Assembly: GCA_001023535.1 (NCBI GenBank)
Contig: CP011020.1
Coordinates: 4,353,734-4,417,733, forward strand
DNA length: 64,000 nucleotides
Origin: Pseudomonas chlororaphis
GTDB taxonomy: Bacteria; Pseudomonadota; Gammaproteobacteria; Pseudomonadales; Pseudomonadaceae
Reading direction: 5' to 3'
Shown here: positions 55,154-64,000 of the stretch, piece after piece
Layout of the letters: each line of letters begins with the position of its first letter
Numbering within the stretch: the stretch's first letter is position 1
Program-made: the position numbers and the translations under genes
Notes under the pieces: model-generated
The model's database searches: none
Seen by the model: the letters and a program-made list of their open reading frames with translations, nothing else
Told to the model about the DNA's origin: nothing

Positions 55154-55531
55154 ATGAGCAGACAAACAGCCGCCTGTGCCCTGGCACTGACCGCGCTCTC
55201 GACCCTGTGCGCACCGGCACACGCCGGCACGTGGCAGATCTGCCGCCTGGAACTGCGCATCGTCGAGGTGGTGAAAAAGCCGTATCCGCAACTGGAAGCA
55301 AGGGTCGCCAAAGCCAGCCCGGCGTCAGCCACGGTGGAATGCCCGCCGCAAGGGTCGACGATCAGGTTCATCCCTGAAACCCCCGACTACCAGAGCACAC
55401 TGCCCCGCCGCCAGTGGCCTGCCAAGGGCCAGTCGATGCGGGTCGACTACCGCTACCTCGATGGCATCTGCAAAGGCGATGGCAACCAGCATCCGTGCCG
55501 TATCAAGCATTATCCGCTGGCAGGCCATTGA
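55154..55531 (+). CDS. Small secreted protein of unknown function
   Basis: A 125-residue protein with a clear signal peptide (MSRQTAACALALTALSTLCA, cleavage near AHA-G, residue 24). The mature part is basic and has four cysteines (WQICRLEL, ATVECPPQ, DGICKGDG, HPCRIKHY), which could form two disulfides. I do not recognise a family. It is transcribed away from the saccharopine-dehydrogenase-like gene with about 135 bp between starts. Confidence 0.65.
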   Translation: MSRQTAACALALTALSTLCAPAHAGTWQICRLELRIVEVVKKPYPQLEARVAKASPASATVECPPQGSTIRFIPETPDYQSTLPRRQWPAKGQSMRVDYRYLDGICKGDGNQHPCRIKHYPLAGH

Positions 55532-55632
55532 CGAAACGTCACTGAATCTGTGGCGAGGGCGCTGGCTCCCGTTGGAGTGCGCAGCACTCAAAAAAGGGAG
55601 CGGCCACGCAGCGCGCTCGCCACGCGCCATTG

Positions 55633-56559
55633 TCAATCGTAGAACGGCGCCACCAGCGTCCGGCTGCCGACAAAGAAACTGTCTGCCACCAACCGCAGCG
55701 GTTGCAGGTCCATGTCGCTGGCCTTGTCCGCGATCAGTTGCTGGAAATGCCGGTACACCGCCGCATATTCCCCTTCATCGGCCACCGCCTGGCGCACGCC
55801 GTCGAGACTCAGCACAGCCCCCCCGTTATCCAGGCGCAAAGTGCCTTCGGTGCAGCGAATCTCGATGCTCCAGAGTTCATCATGGCCATGGTCGAAGTCG
55901 AACTCCGCGCGGATATCCAGGCGCCGCGCATCGGACATCCTGAGGCTGGCGGCGATGGGCGACTGGCAGTTGTCCGGGACGCGCAACTCGGCAGATTCGA
56001 CGAACAACGGCAGCGCCAGCAGATGAGTCGCAATGGACAAGGCATTGATACCCGGATCGAAGACCCCCAAGCCACCGGGTTGCCAGATCCAGGCCTGGCC
56101 GGGGTGCCATTTGCGCACGTCTTCCTTCCAGTCGATCTGCACGCTTTGCAGGGTGCGGGTGGCCAGCCATTCACGGGCGACCTCGATACCGGGGGCGTAA
56201 CGCGAGTGCCAGGCGAACAGGCCGCTGACGCCTTGCTCGCGGGCTTGATCCACCAGCGCCATGGCTTCGCCCAGCGTGGCGCAAGGTGGCTTTTCCACCA
56301 GGACATGTTTGCCGGCCGCCAGGGCCTCTTGCACCAGGGCGAAGCGCCCCTGGGGCGGCGTGCAGAAGGCAATCGCATCGACCTGCGGGCCCTTCGCGAG
56401 CAAGTCACCCAGGGAGCGGAAATTCTCGACCCCGGCGCAAGGCTGCCCCTGCGTGGCGACGGACACCAGCTGGAAAGCGGGATTGGCGAGGATGGCTGGA
56501 ACATGTTGATCCTGGGCAATCTTGCCGTAGCCCACCAGAGCGAGACGAATCGGTTGCAT
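55633..56559 (-). CDS. gal: D-galactose 1-dehydrogenase (Gfo/Idh/MocA family)
   Basis: A 308-residue oxidoreductase matching my memory of the P. fluorescens galactose dehydrogenase, which oxidises D-galactose (and L-arabinose) to the lactone with NAD. The Rossmann start MQPIRLALVGYGKIAQDQHV, the Gfo/Idh/MocA segment GKHVLVEKPPCATLGEAMAL near residue 88 (catalytic-region EKP), and WKEDVRKWHPGQAWIWQPGG with GVFDPGINALSIATHLLALP near 165-190 are seen. The ATG at 56559 fits. The DeoR-type gene upstream on the same strand probably regulates it. Confidence 0.83.
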   Translation of the reverse strand: MQPIRLALVGYGKIAQDQHVPAILANPAFQLVSVATQGQPCAGVENFRSLGDLLAKGPQVDAIAFCTPPQGRFALVQEALAAGKHVLVEKPPCATLGEAMALVDQAREQGVSGLFAWHSRYAPGIEVAREWLATRTLQSVQIDWKEDVRKWHPGQAWIWQPGGLGVFDPGINALSIATHLLALPLFVESAELRVPDNCQSPIAASLRMSDARRLDIRAEFDFDHGHDELWSIEIRCTEGTLRLDNGGAVLSLDGVRQAVADEGEYAAVYRHFQQLIADKASDMDLQPLRLVADSFFVGSRTLVAPFYD

Positions 56560-56656
56560 CAATGACTCCTGATTTTTTTGTACTTGTGCCAGGGGCAGCA
56601 AACTAGCCCTAATTGCCGCGCTGGACAATGGGGCCGCCAGCGCTTTGACAAATCAT

Positions 56657-57445
56657 TCAGCGCTGGGCACCCGTCGCCGTCACCACATTGGAGACCCTGC
56701 CAAAGAACGGTTCCAGTCGCTCGCGCGGAGCATCATGCTCCACCACCAGGGCGGTCACCTCTTCGCACGAAGCCACCTGGTAATGGGCGACACTGGAGAG
56801 TTTTTCATTGGTGACGGCGGTCACCAACTGGCCGCTGGCCGCCGCCACCGCGCGCTTGAACTCAGCGTCGTCCAGGCCGAACGCCGTGACCCCGTTGTCC
56901 GGGTCAATGGCGCAGGCACCGAGAAAGCACAGGTCGAAACTGAACTGGCGCAACTGCTGCACCGCCGTCACCCCGATCACGCCACCGGCCACCGGGTTCA
57001 CCCGTCCGCCCAACAGAATCACCTCGGCACAGGGCAGCTTCATCAACTGCACCGCAATCAGCGGCGAATTGGTGGCGACGGTCAACCGCAACCCTGGATC
57101 GATGGCGCAGGCAATGGCCAGGTTGGTCGAGCCGGCGTCGATGAACACATGCTGGCCCGCGCGCAGTAACGACGCCGCGGCCTGGCCGAGACTGCCCTTG
57201 CGCGCCGGGTCCTGCCGCACGCGCACGTCCATCGGTCGTTCGGCGGCGGGCAGCAATATGGCGCCACCGTAGACACGCTTGCACACCCCCGCCGCTGCCA
57301 ATGCGCCAAGGTCGCGGCGTATGGAGTGTTCGGAAACATTGAATTCACTGGCCAGGTCAGCCGCGATCACCCGGCCATACCGGGCCAGGCGTTCACTGAT
57401 CAGTTGCTGGCGCTCACCGGGAAACGCTTCGTGGGTGGATGTCAT
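56657..57445 (-). CDS. DeoR/GlpR-family sugar regulator
   Basis: A 262-residue DeoR-type repressor with an N-terminal helix-turn-helix (ERLARYGRVIAADLASEFNV, SEHSIRRDLGALAAAGVCKR, VYGGAILL) and a sugar-phosphate-sensing C-terminal domain (HVFIDAGSTNLAIACAI, VATNSPLIAVQLM, LLGGRVNPVAGGVIG). It lies upstream of gal on the same strand. Direct repeats AAACGAGCAA at 57462 and 57482, in front of its start, are likely operators. Genes that may once have preceded it are replaced by the ISL3 element. Confidence 0.83.
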   Translation of the reverse strand: MTSTHEAFPGERQQLISERLARYGRVIAADLASEFNVSEHSIRRDLGALAAAGVCKRVYGGAILLPAAERPMDVRVRQDPARKGSLGQAAASLLRAGQHVFIDAGSTNLAIACAIDPGLRLTVATNSPLIAVQLMKLPCAEVILLGGRVNPVAGGVIGVTAVQQLRQFSFDLCFLGACAIDPDNGVTAFGLDDAEFKRAVAAASGQLVTAVTNEKLSSVAHYQVASCEEVTALVVEHDAPRERLEPFFGRVSNVVTATGAQR

Positions 57446-57461
57446 GGCAATAAACCTGCAT

Positions 57462-57491
57462 AAACGAGCAACAATAATCACAAACGAGCAA
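57462..57491. promoter_or_regulatory. Direct repeats AAACGAGCAA, probable DeoR-type operator
   Basis: Two identical 10-bp repeats, AAACGAGCAA at 57462-57471 and 57482-57491, are spaced 20 bp apart (two helical turns), directly upstream of the DeoR-type gene start. Direct-repeat operators are usual for this family. Confidence 0.55.
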
Positions 57492-57548
57492 AAATATGCC
57501 GGTTACAGCGCCAGTCGTCAAACCCTCTCGGAGTCGGCACAAAAAAAA

Positions 57549-58856
57549 GGTTCTTCACGGAATCCCGGGAAACACAGAAACAAGAACGCCGATTTGATTG
57601 ATGATGTTCGTGCGAGCAAACACATCTAACAAACCGGCGTTCTTATGCGCGATATTAATACTTTCCTTCCTTTTTGGGAGGGCTTTTCTGTCGTCACGAT
57701 CAAGCCTGATGGCGACGATCTACAAATCGATCTGATTCCCCATCCCACCCGATTCCCATCCTGCGGCGGGTGCCAGAAACCCTGTTCAACCACTCATGAG
57801 TATTGCGAGCGTACCGTTCGTGACCTGCCGATTCTCGGTCGTGCGGTACGCCTGAGCGTGTTGCTCAGGCGGGTGGGCTGTCGTGACTGCGGTAAACGCA
57901 TGGAGGCCGTCAGTTGGCTGGACCGCTATGCCCGCATGACGCGCCGTTTGGCCGAGGCGGTCATTCAGGCCTGCGAACGCCTCCCCACACTGCACGTGGC
58001 TCAACTGTTCGGGCTGCATTGGGACACCGTTCGGTTGCTGGAGCGTCGAGCCTTGCAAGCGGCGTTGAGCGTTTTGCCAAAGGCGCAACCGCGACGCCTG
58101 GTGATGGACGAGTTCGCCCTGTTCAAAGGTCATCGTTACGCCAGCGTGGTCCTGGATGCGGACACACGACGCGTGCTGTGGATCGGTGAAGGCCGCAGCC
58201 GAGCGGCGGTCAGGCCTTTCTTCGAAGAACTGGGACCCGAGGGTTGTGCTCGCATCGAAGCGGTGGCGATGGACATGAACACCGCTTTTGACCTGGAGGT
58301 TCGCCAGCACTGTCCCAACGCGCGAGTGGTCTACGACCTTTTCCATGTGGTGGCCAAATATGGCCGAGAGGTGATTGATCGGGTCCGCGTCGACGAGGCT
58401 AACCGGTTGCGTCACGACAAGCCTGCCCGCAAGGTCATCAAGCAGGCGCGATGGCTGTTGCTGCGCAATCCGCAGAACTTGAAAACACCGGAGCAACAGG
58501 TCCGCCTGGAGGATCTGCTGGCGGCCAACCAAGCGTTGATGACGGTCTATTTGATGAAGGCTGAACTCAAAACACTCTGGACGCCGAGTACTGCCTGGGG
58601 TTGGCGAGCGGCCTGGAAGCAATGGCTGCGTCATGCGCATGAAAGCGAAATACCGGCTCTGATCCAGTTCGCCAAACGGCTAAAGGGTTACTGGCGGGGC
58701 ATCGTGAGCCGGGTTCGCTGGCCGATGCACACCGGTCAGTTGGAAGGAATAAACAATCGAATAAAGGTCATCAAGCGGATGGCGTACGGTTACCGGGATA
58801 GCGAATTCTTTTTCATGAAGATCAAGAGCGTCTTTCCCGGCAATCCGTGATGAACC
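57549..58856 (+). mobile_element. ISL3-family insertion sequence
   Basis: A 1308-bp element. Left end GGTTCTTCACGGAATCCCGG and right end (inverted) GGTTCATCACGGATTGCCGG are imperfect inverted repeats of about 27 bp. An A-rich 8-bp target duplication flanks it (57541-57548 and 58857-58864), as ISL3 members make. One intact transposase gene fills it. It lies between the DeoR-type gene and lpxC, in the U-tract of the lpxC terminator. Confidence 0.88.
57645..58850 (+). CDS. ISL3-family transposase
   Basis: A 401-residue DDE transposase of the ISL3 family. An N-terminal zinc-finger-like part has FPSCGGCQKPCSTTHEYCER and GCRDCGKRMEAVSWLDRYAR; a helix-turn-helix-like region follows (LPTLHVAQLFGLHWDTVRLL); then the catalytic core: first Asp in RRLVMDEFALFKGHRYASVV, second Asp in AVAMDMNTAF, and the glutamate near the end in TGQLEGINNRIKVIKRMAYG. 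Full length, no frameshift. Confidence 0.9.
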   Translation: MRDINTFLPFWEGFSVVTIKPDGDDLQIDLIPHPTRFPSCGGCQKPCSTTHEYCERTVRDLPILGRAVRLSVLLRRVGCRDCGKRMEAVSWLDRYARMTRRLAEAVIQACERLPTLHVAQLFGLHWDTVRLLERRALQAALSVLPKAQPRRLVMDEFALFKGHRYASVVLDADTRRVLWIGEGRSRAAVRPFFEELGPEGCARIEAVAMDMNTAFDLEVRQHCPNARVVYDLFHVVAKYGREVIDRVRVDEANRLRHDKPARKVIKQARWLLLRNPQNLKTPEQQVRLEDLLAANQALMTVYLMKAELKTLWTPSTAWGWRAAWKQWLRHAHESEIPALIQFAKRLKGYWRGIVSRVRWPMHTGQLEGINNRIKVIKRMAYGYRDSEFFFMKIKSVFPGNP

Positions 58857-58885
58857 TAAAAAAAGGCCACCCTAAGGCAGCCTTT
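58857..58885 (-). terminator. Intrinsic terminator of lpxC/dcw end
   Basis: On the minus strand the stem AAAGGC (58885-58880) with GCCTTT (58867-58862), with further inner pairing, is followed by a T-run continuing to 58858. The ISL3 element starts exactly after that T-run and has duplicated it. Confidence 0.75.
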
Positions 58886-58907
58886 AAAAACTAGAGAGGT
58901 TTTTTGC

Positions 58908-59855
<948 letters not shown>

Positions 59856-59931
59856 TCAACAAAGGCTGGCGATGATAGCAGACCAGACCTTTGCTGAACA
59901 CCAATCACCCGTATCCCCCTGATACATTTCA

Positions 59932-61125
59932 TCAATCGGCCTGACGACGCAGGAATGCCGGGATGTCCAGGTAATCCAGATCGTCTTGCGGATTCATCTT
60001 CGCGGCAGTCGCAGCACCGGCCTGGGCCTGGTTGCGCATGACGGTCGGACGGTCCAGGTCACGGTAGTTCACCGCAGGCTGTTCCTGACGAACGGGGGCC
60101 TGTTGCTGTGGCTGGGAGGCCATGGCGGTCTGTACGGTGTTGTCGATCACCTTCATCGGCTTCTCGATTTTCGCGCCTAGGCCGGTGGCAACCACGGTCA
60201 CGTGCAGCTCGTCGCGCATGTCGGGGTCGATCACGGTGCCGACCTTGACCATGGCGTGGTCGGAGGCGAAGGCTTCGATGATGCTACCCACGTCGGAGTA
60301 CTCGCCCAGGGACAGGTCGGGACCTGCAGTGATGTTCACCAGGATGCCGCGAGCGCCCTGCAGGTTGACGTCTTCGAGCAACGGGTTGCGGATGGCCGCT
60401 TCGGTCGCTTCGCGCGCACGGTTCGGACCGCTGGCGCAGCCAGTGCCCATCATCGCCATGCCCATTTCGGACATCACGGTGCGCACGTCGGCGAAGTCGA
60501 CGTTGATCATGCCCGGACGCTTGATGATGTCGGAGATACCGCGAACGGCACCGGCCAGTACGTCATCGGCCTTGGCGAAAGCCGACAGCAGGCTGGCGTC
60601 CTTACCCAGGATGGTCAGCAGCTTCTCGTTGGGGATGGTGATCAACGAGTCGACGCTTTCGCTCAGCGCGCGGATGCCTTCATCGGCGATCTGCATGCGC
60701 TTGCGGCCTTCGAACGGGAACGGACGGGTCACCACGGCAACGGTGAGGATACCCATCTCCTTGGCCACTTCGGCAATGATCGGCGCTGCACCGGTACCGG
60801 TACCGCCGCCCATGCCCGTGGTGATGAACACCATGTTGGTGCCAGCCAGGACTTCAGCGATGCGTTCGCGGTCTTCCAGGGCAGCCTGACGGCCAACCTC
60901 GGGATTCGCGCCAGCACCCAGGCCCTTGGTCACGCCGGTACCCAGTTGCAGGATGGTCCGCGCGCCGATGTTTTTCAGCGCTTGAGCATCGGTGTTGGCG
61001 CAGATGAACTCGACGCCCTCGATGTTGCTCTTGACCATGTGGTTGACAGCGTTGCCGCCGCCACCGCCGACACCGATTACCTTGATAACCGGGCTAGCGG
61101 GGATGTTGTCTACGAGTTCGAACAT
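59932..61125 (-). CDS. ftsZ: Cell division protein FtsZ
   Basis: A 397-residue tubulin-like GTPase that forms the division ring. The N-terminal GTP site IKVIGVGGGGGNAVNHMV, the tubulin signature GMGGGTGTGAAPIIAEVAKE near residue 104, NVDFADVRTVMSEMGMAMMG (T7 loop) near 205, a variable glutamine/proline-rich linker (about 320-375) and the conserved C-terminal peptide DYLDIPAFLRRQAD, which binds FtsA/ZipA, are all present. Confidence 0.96.
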   Translation of the reverse strand: MFELVDNIPASPVIKVIGVGGGGGNAVNHMVKSNIEGVEFICANTDAQALKNIGARTILQLGTGVTKGLGAGANPEVGRQAALEDRERIAEVLAGTNMVFITTGMGGGTGTGAAPIIAEVAKEMGILTVAVVTRPFPFEGRKRMQIADEGIRALSESVDSLITIPNEKLLTILGKDASLLSAFAKADDVLAGAVRGISDIIKRPGMINVDFADVRTVMSEMGMAMMGTGCASGPNRAREATEAAIRNPLLEDVNLQGARGILVNITAGPDLSLGEYSDVGSIIEAFASDHAMVKVGTVIDPDMRDELHVTVVATGLGAKIEKPMKVIDNTVQTAMASQPQQQAPVRQEQPAVNYRDLDRPTVMRNQAQAGAATAAKMNPQDDLDYLDIPAFLRRQAD

Positions 61126-61225
61126 TTTCCCTCTCCTTTCATTCTCTAGTTTTTTCGCCTACTGCGTTTGCTGCCGTCTTCCGGCGCCAAGCCTGAAACT
61201 CGTCGCCTGAAGCTTGAAACCTGTA

Positions 61226-62485
61226 TCAGAAATTGCCTTTGACCCAAGCCTGCAACCGCTCCAGCAGCGGCGCCTTGGCCTCTTCGCTGTTGTAGCTGTC
61301 GCGGCTGCCGATGCCTGAGAACGAGATGCCGTCGGACTGCTTCTGCAGGCCGTACATCAACAGACCCACGCCGGTGGAATAGATCGGGTTGCGCACCACG
61401 TCATCCAGGCCCTTGACGCCATGGGGCACGCCCAGGCGCACCGGCATGTGGAAAATTTCCTCGGCCAGCTCGACCGCGCCTTCCATCTTCGAGGTGCCGC
61501 CGGTCAGCACGATGCCGGCCGGGATCAGGTCCTCGTAGCCGCTGCGACGCAGTTCGGCCTGGATCAGGGTGAACAGTTCGTCGTAACGCGGCTCGACCAC
61601 TTCGGCCAGGGCCTGGCGGGACAGCTCGCGCGGCGGACGGTCGCCGACGCTTGGCACCTTGATGGTTTCACCGGCGCCGGCCAGTTTCGCCAGGGCACAG
61701 GCGTAGCGAATCTTGATTTCCTCGGCGTACTGGGTCGGAGTGCGCAACGCCATGGCGATGTCGTTGGTCACCTGGTCGCCGGCAATCGGGATCACGGCGG
61801 TGTGGCGGATGGCGCCTTCGGTGAAGATCGCGATGTCGGTAGTGCCGCCGCCGATGTCCACCAGGCACACGCCCAGCTCTTTCTCGTCGTCGGTCAGCAC
61901 CGAGTAGGCCGAGGCCAGTTGCTCGAGGATGATGTCGTCGATTTCCAGGCCGCAGCGGCGCACGCACTTCTCGATGTTCTGCGCGGCGTTCACGGCGCAG
62001 GTGACCACGTGGACCTTGGCTTCCAGGCGCACGCCGGACATGCCCAGGGGCTCGCGGACGCCTTCCTGGTTGTCGATCACGTAGTCCTGCGGCAGGGTGT
62101 GCAGCACCCGCTGGTCGGCCGGGATCGCCACGGCCTGGGCCGCATCGAGCACGCGCTCAAGGTCCGCGGAGCTGACTTCGCGATCACGAATCGCGACGAT
62201 GCCGTGGGAGTTCAGGCTGCGGATGTGATTGCCCGCCACGCCGACGAACGCCGAGTGGATCCGGCAACCGGCCATCAGCTGCGCTTCTTCGATGGCGCGC
62301 TGGATCGATTGCACGGTGGACTCGATGTTCACCACCACGCCTTTCTTCAAACCACGGGACGGATGGGTACCGATCCCGACGATGACCAGCGTGCCGTCGT
62401 CCGCGACCTCGCCTACCAGCGCTACCACCTTGGAAGTGCCGATATCCAGACCGACGATCATTTTTCCGCTTTGCACGTTTGCCAT
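61226..62485 (-). CDS. ftsA: Cell division protein FtsA
   Basis: A 419-residue actin-like ATPase that tethers FtsZ to the membrane. Seen are the phosphate-1 motif VGLDIGTSKVVALVGEV, phosphate-2 CLVDIGGGTTDIAIFTEGAI near residue 205, adenosine motif AGIVLTGGTSKMEGAVELAE near 335 and a C-terminal amphipathic helix PLLERLQAWVKGNF. It lies between ftsQ (15 bp) and ftsZ (100 bp). Confidence 0.96.
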   Translation of the reverse strand: MANVQSGKMIVGLDIGTSKVVALVGEVADDGTLVIVGIGTHPSRGLKKGVVVNIESTVQSIQRAIEEAQLMAGCRIHSAFVGVAGNHIRSLNSHGIVAIRDREVSSADLERVLDAAQAVAIPADQRVLHTLPQDYVIDNQEGVREPLGMSGVRLEAKVHVVTCAVNAAQNIEKCVRRCGLEIDDIILEQLASAYSVLTDDEKELGVCLVDIGGGTTDIAIFTEGAIRHTAVIPIAGDQVTNDIAMALRTPTQYAEEIKIRYACALAKLAGAGETIKVPSVGDRPPRELSRQALAEVVEPRYDELFTLIQAELRRSGYEDLIPAGIVLTGGTSKMEGAVELAEEIFHMPVRLGVPHGVKGLDDVVRNPIYSTGVGLLMYGLQKQSDGISFSGIGSRDSYNSEEAKAPLLERLQAWVKGNF

Positions 62486-62500
62486 GGGTCCTGCCTCTTC

Positions 62501-63367
62501 TTAATTCTTCGCGACGGCGGGTTCGGCCGTCGTCGGCGCTACAGGTTCCCGCCAGCCAACAGCCAGGCCGTTGGCGTAGCGCAGATCGATGCGCGCAATG
62601 TTCGTAATCTGTTCTTTGAGCGTCTTGTCATAGATGGCAATGAAGCGGCGCATCTTTTCCACCAGGTTGCCGCGACCGAGCAGCAGCTCGATGCCCGGCC
62701 CCGAGCTGCCCGCGCCAGTGGTCAGGAACCAACTGCCGCGCTCACGCAACTCCAGGCGCGCGATGGAGAAGCCCAAGGGCCGCAACATCTGGCTCAACAC
62801 CTGGTACTGCTGCATCACTTGCTGTTGGGCCCGCTGTGGACCGAACAGTTGTGGCAAATGTTCATAATTGGCCAGTTCCCGAGGCGTGAACGCCTGGCCC
62901 TGGTTGTTCAACAGCGACTCGTCGCCCCAACGGGCCACCGGAAGCTGCTCTTCCAGGCGGATCGACACCTGGTCGGGCCACACGCGCCGGACCTCGGCAT
63001 GGGCGATCCAGGGCATCTGCTCCAGTTCCGTGCGCATGCCCGCCAGGTCGATGGTGAAGAAGCTCGACGCCACGAATGGCGCGATCCGCTGCTGCACCGC
63101 CTGCTGGCTGATGTAACTCAGGTCGCCCTGCACGTTGATCCGGGCGATCGGCCGGTCGGCATAAGGCAGCAGCCGCTGGGCCCCTTCGTACGTACCGAAC
63201 CCCAACGCCACCAGCAGTACCGGCCAGAACAGGCTCTTGAGAAAACCAAAGTTGGCTTTCGGCAAGCGCGCCGACATCGGCTCCTTGGCCACCATTCGGC
63301 TGGCACCCCGCGGCACCGGCTTGCGACCGGGTGCGGATGGCTGATGACGAAGCGATGCGCCTTGCAT
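62501..63367 (-). CDS. ftsQ: Cell division protein FtsQ
   Basis: A 288-residue bitopic inner-membrane divisome protein. A basic cytoplasmic tail, one transmembrane helix around residues 46-64 ([19 protein letters not shown]), a POTRA domain ([20 protein letters not shown]) and the FtsQ beta domain ([38 protein letters not shown] end) are seen. It begins three bases after the ddlB stop. Confidence 0.93.
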   Translation of the reverse strand: MQGASLRHQPSAPGRKPVPRGASRMVAKEPMSARLPKANFGFLKSLFWPVLLVALGFGTYEGAQRLLPYADRPIARINVQGDLSYISQQAVQQRIAPFVASSFFTIDLAGMRTELEQMPWIAHAEVRRVWPDQVSIRLEEQLPVARWGDESLLNNQGQAFTPRELANYEHLPQLFGPQRAQQQVMQQYQVLSQMLRPLGFSIARLELRERGSWFLTTGAGSSGPGIELLLGRGNLVEKMRRFIAIYDKTLKEQITNIARIDLRYANGLAVGWREPVAPTTAEPAVAKN

Positions 63368-63370
63368 GGC

Positions 63371-64000
<630 letters not shown>

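Overview
The window looks like a chromosomal segment of a fluorescens-group Pseudomonas. GC is high, REP palindromes of the GGGAGCGGGCTTGCCCGC type are scattered through it, and many proteins are recognisably Pseudomonas (DpkA, VanAB, the P. fluorescens-type galactose dehydrogenase, the lpxC-ftsZ-ftsA-ftsQ-ddlB end of the dcw cluster). No rRNA, tRNA or CRISPR array was found.

Layout. 1-3568: 3' -truncated giant DUF6543/dermonecrotic-toxin-like protein (minus). 3762-9960: DpkA imino-acid reductase, then a vanillate demethylation locus (vanR, convergent vanAB, divergent GlcG-like protein, VanR-like palindromes), an AraC regulator and a LysE exporter. 10097-15217: second giant DUF6543 protein with leucine-rich repeats. 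15186-18638: a methyltransferase and two divergent L,D-transpeptidases. 18639-22750: REP cluster, a sigma54-type promoter and an attenuator-like leader before nirBD, then a CBS protein. 22905-27517: four-gene two-component operon joined by ATGA overlaps, whose last response regulator carries a one-base frameshift. 27690-32314: NTF2-like secreted protein, then an ECF sigma/FecR/TonB-receptor signalling set behind a Fur-like box. 32315-32482: a MITE inserted exactly where two convergent stop codons met. 32483-36738: small proteins, TetR, PssA, AraC. 36907-40486: glycolipid (probable lipid A/uronic acid) modification operon. 40611-48830: isoleucine/valine acyl-CoA degradation genes in two convergent arms separated by a REP array. 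48965-51226: HPP membrane protein and ugd. 51355-53327: long REP array split by an IS110-family element. 53392-57445: membrane protein, saccharopine-dehydrogenase-like protein, small secreted protein, galactose dehydrogenase and its DeoR-type regulator. 57549-58856: ISL3-family element placed in the U-tract of the lpxC terminator. 58908-64000: lpxC, ftsZ, ftsA, ftsQ and ddlB (truncated at the window edge).

The most striking object is the IS110 element. Its 208-bp non-coding left end folds into two loops. The first carries guide segments matching the interrupted REP target on both sides of a CT core; the second carries guides matching the element's own end-to-end junction around the same CT. 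This is the architecture of a bridge RNA, read here directly from sequence, and both its target and its donor can be reconstructed from the window.

Functional links: Ugd and the UDP-glucuronate 4-epimerase could together supply UDP-galacturonate for the lipid-linked sugar transferases. The acyl-CoA genes cover almost all of isoleucine degradation from 2-methylbutyryl-CoA to propionyl-CoA and acetyl-CoA, plus two valine steps. All functional names rest on protein motifs and remembered families; no database search was run.
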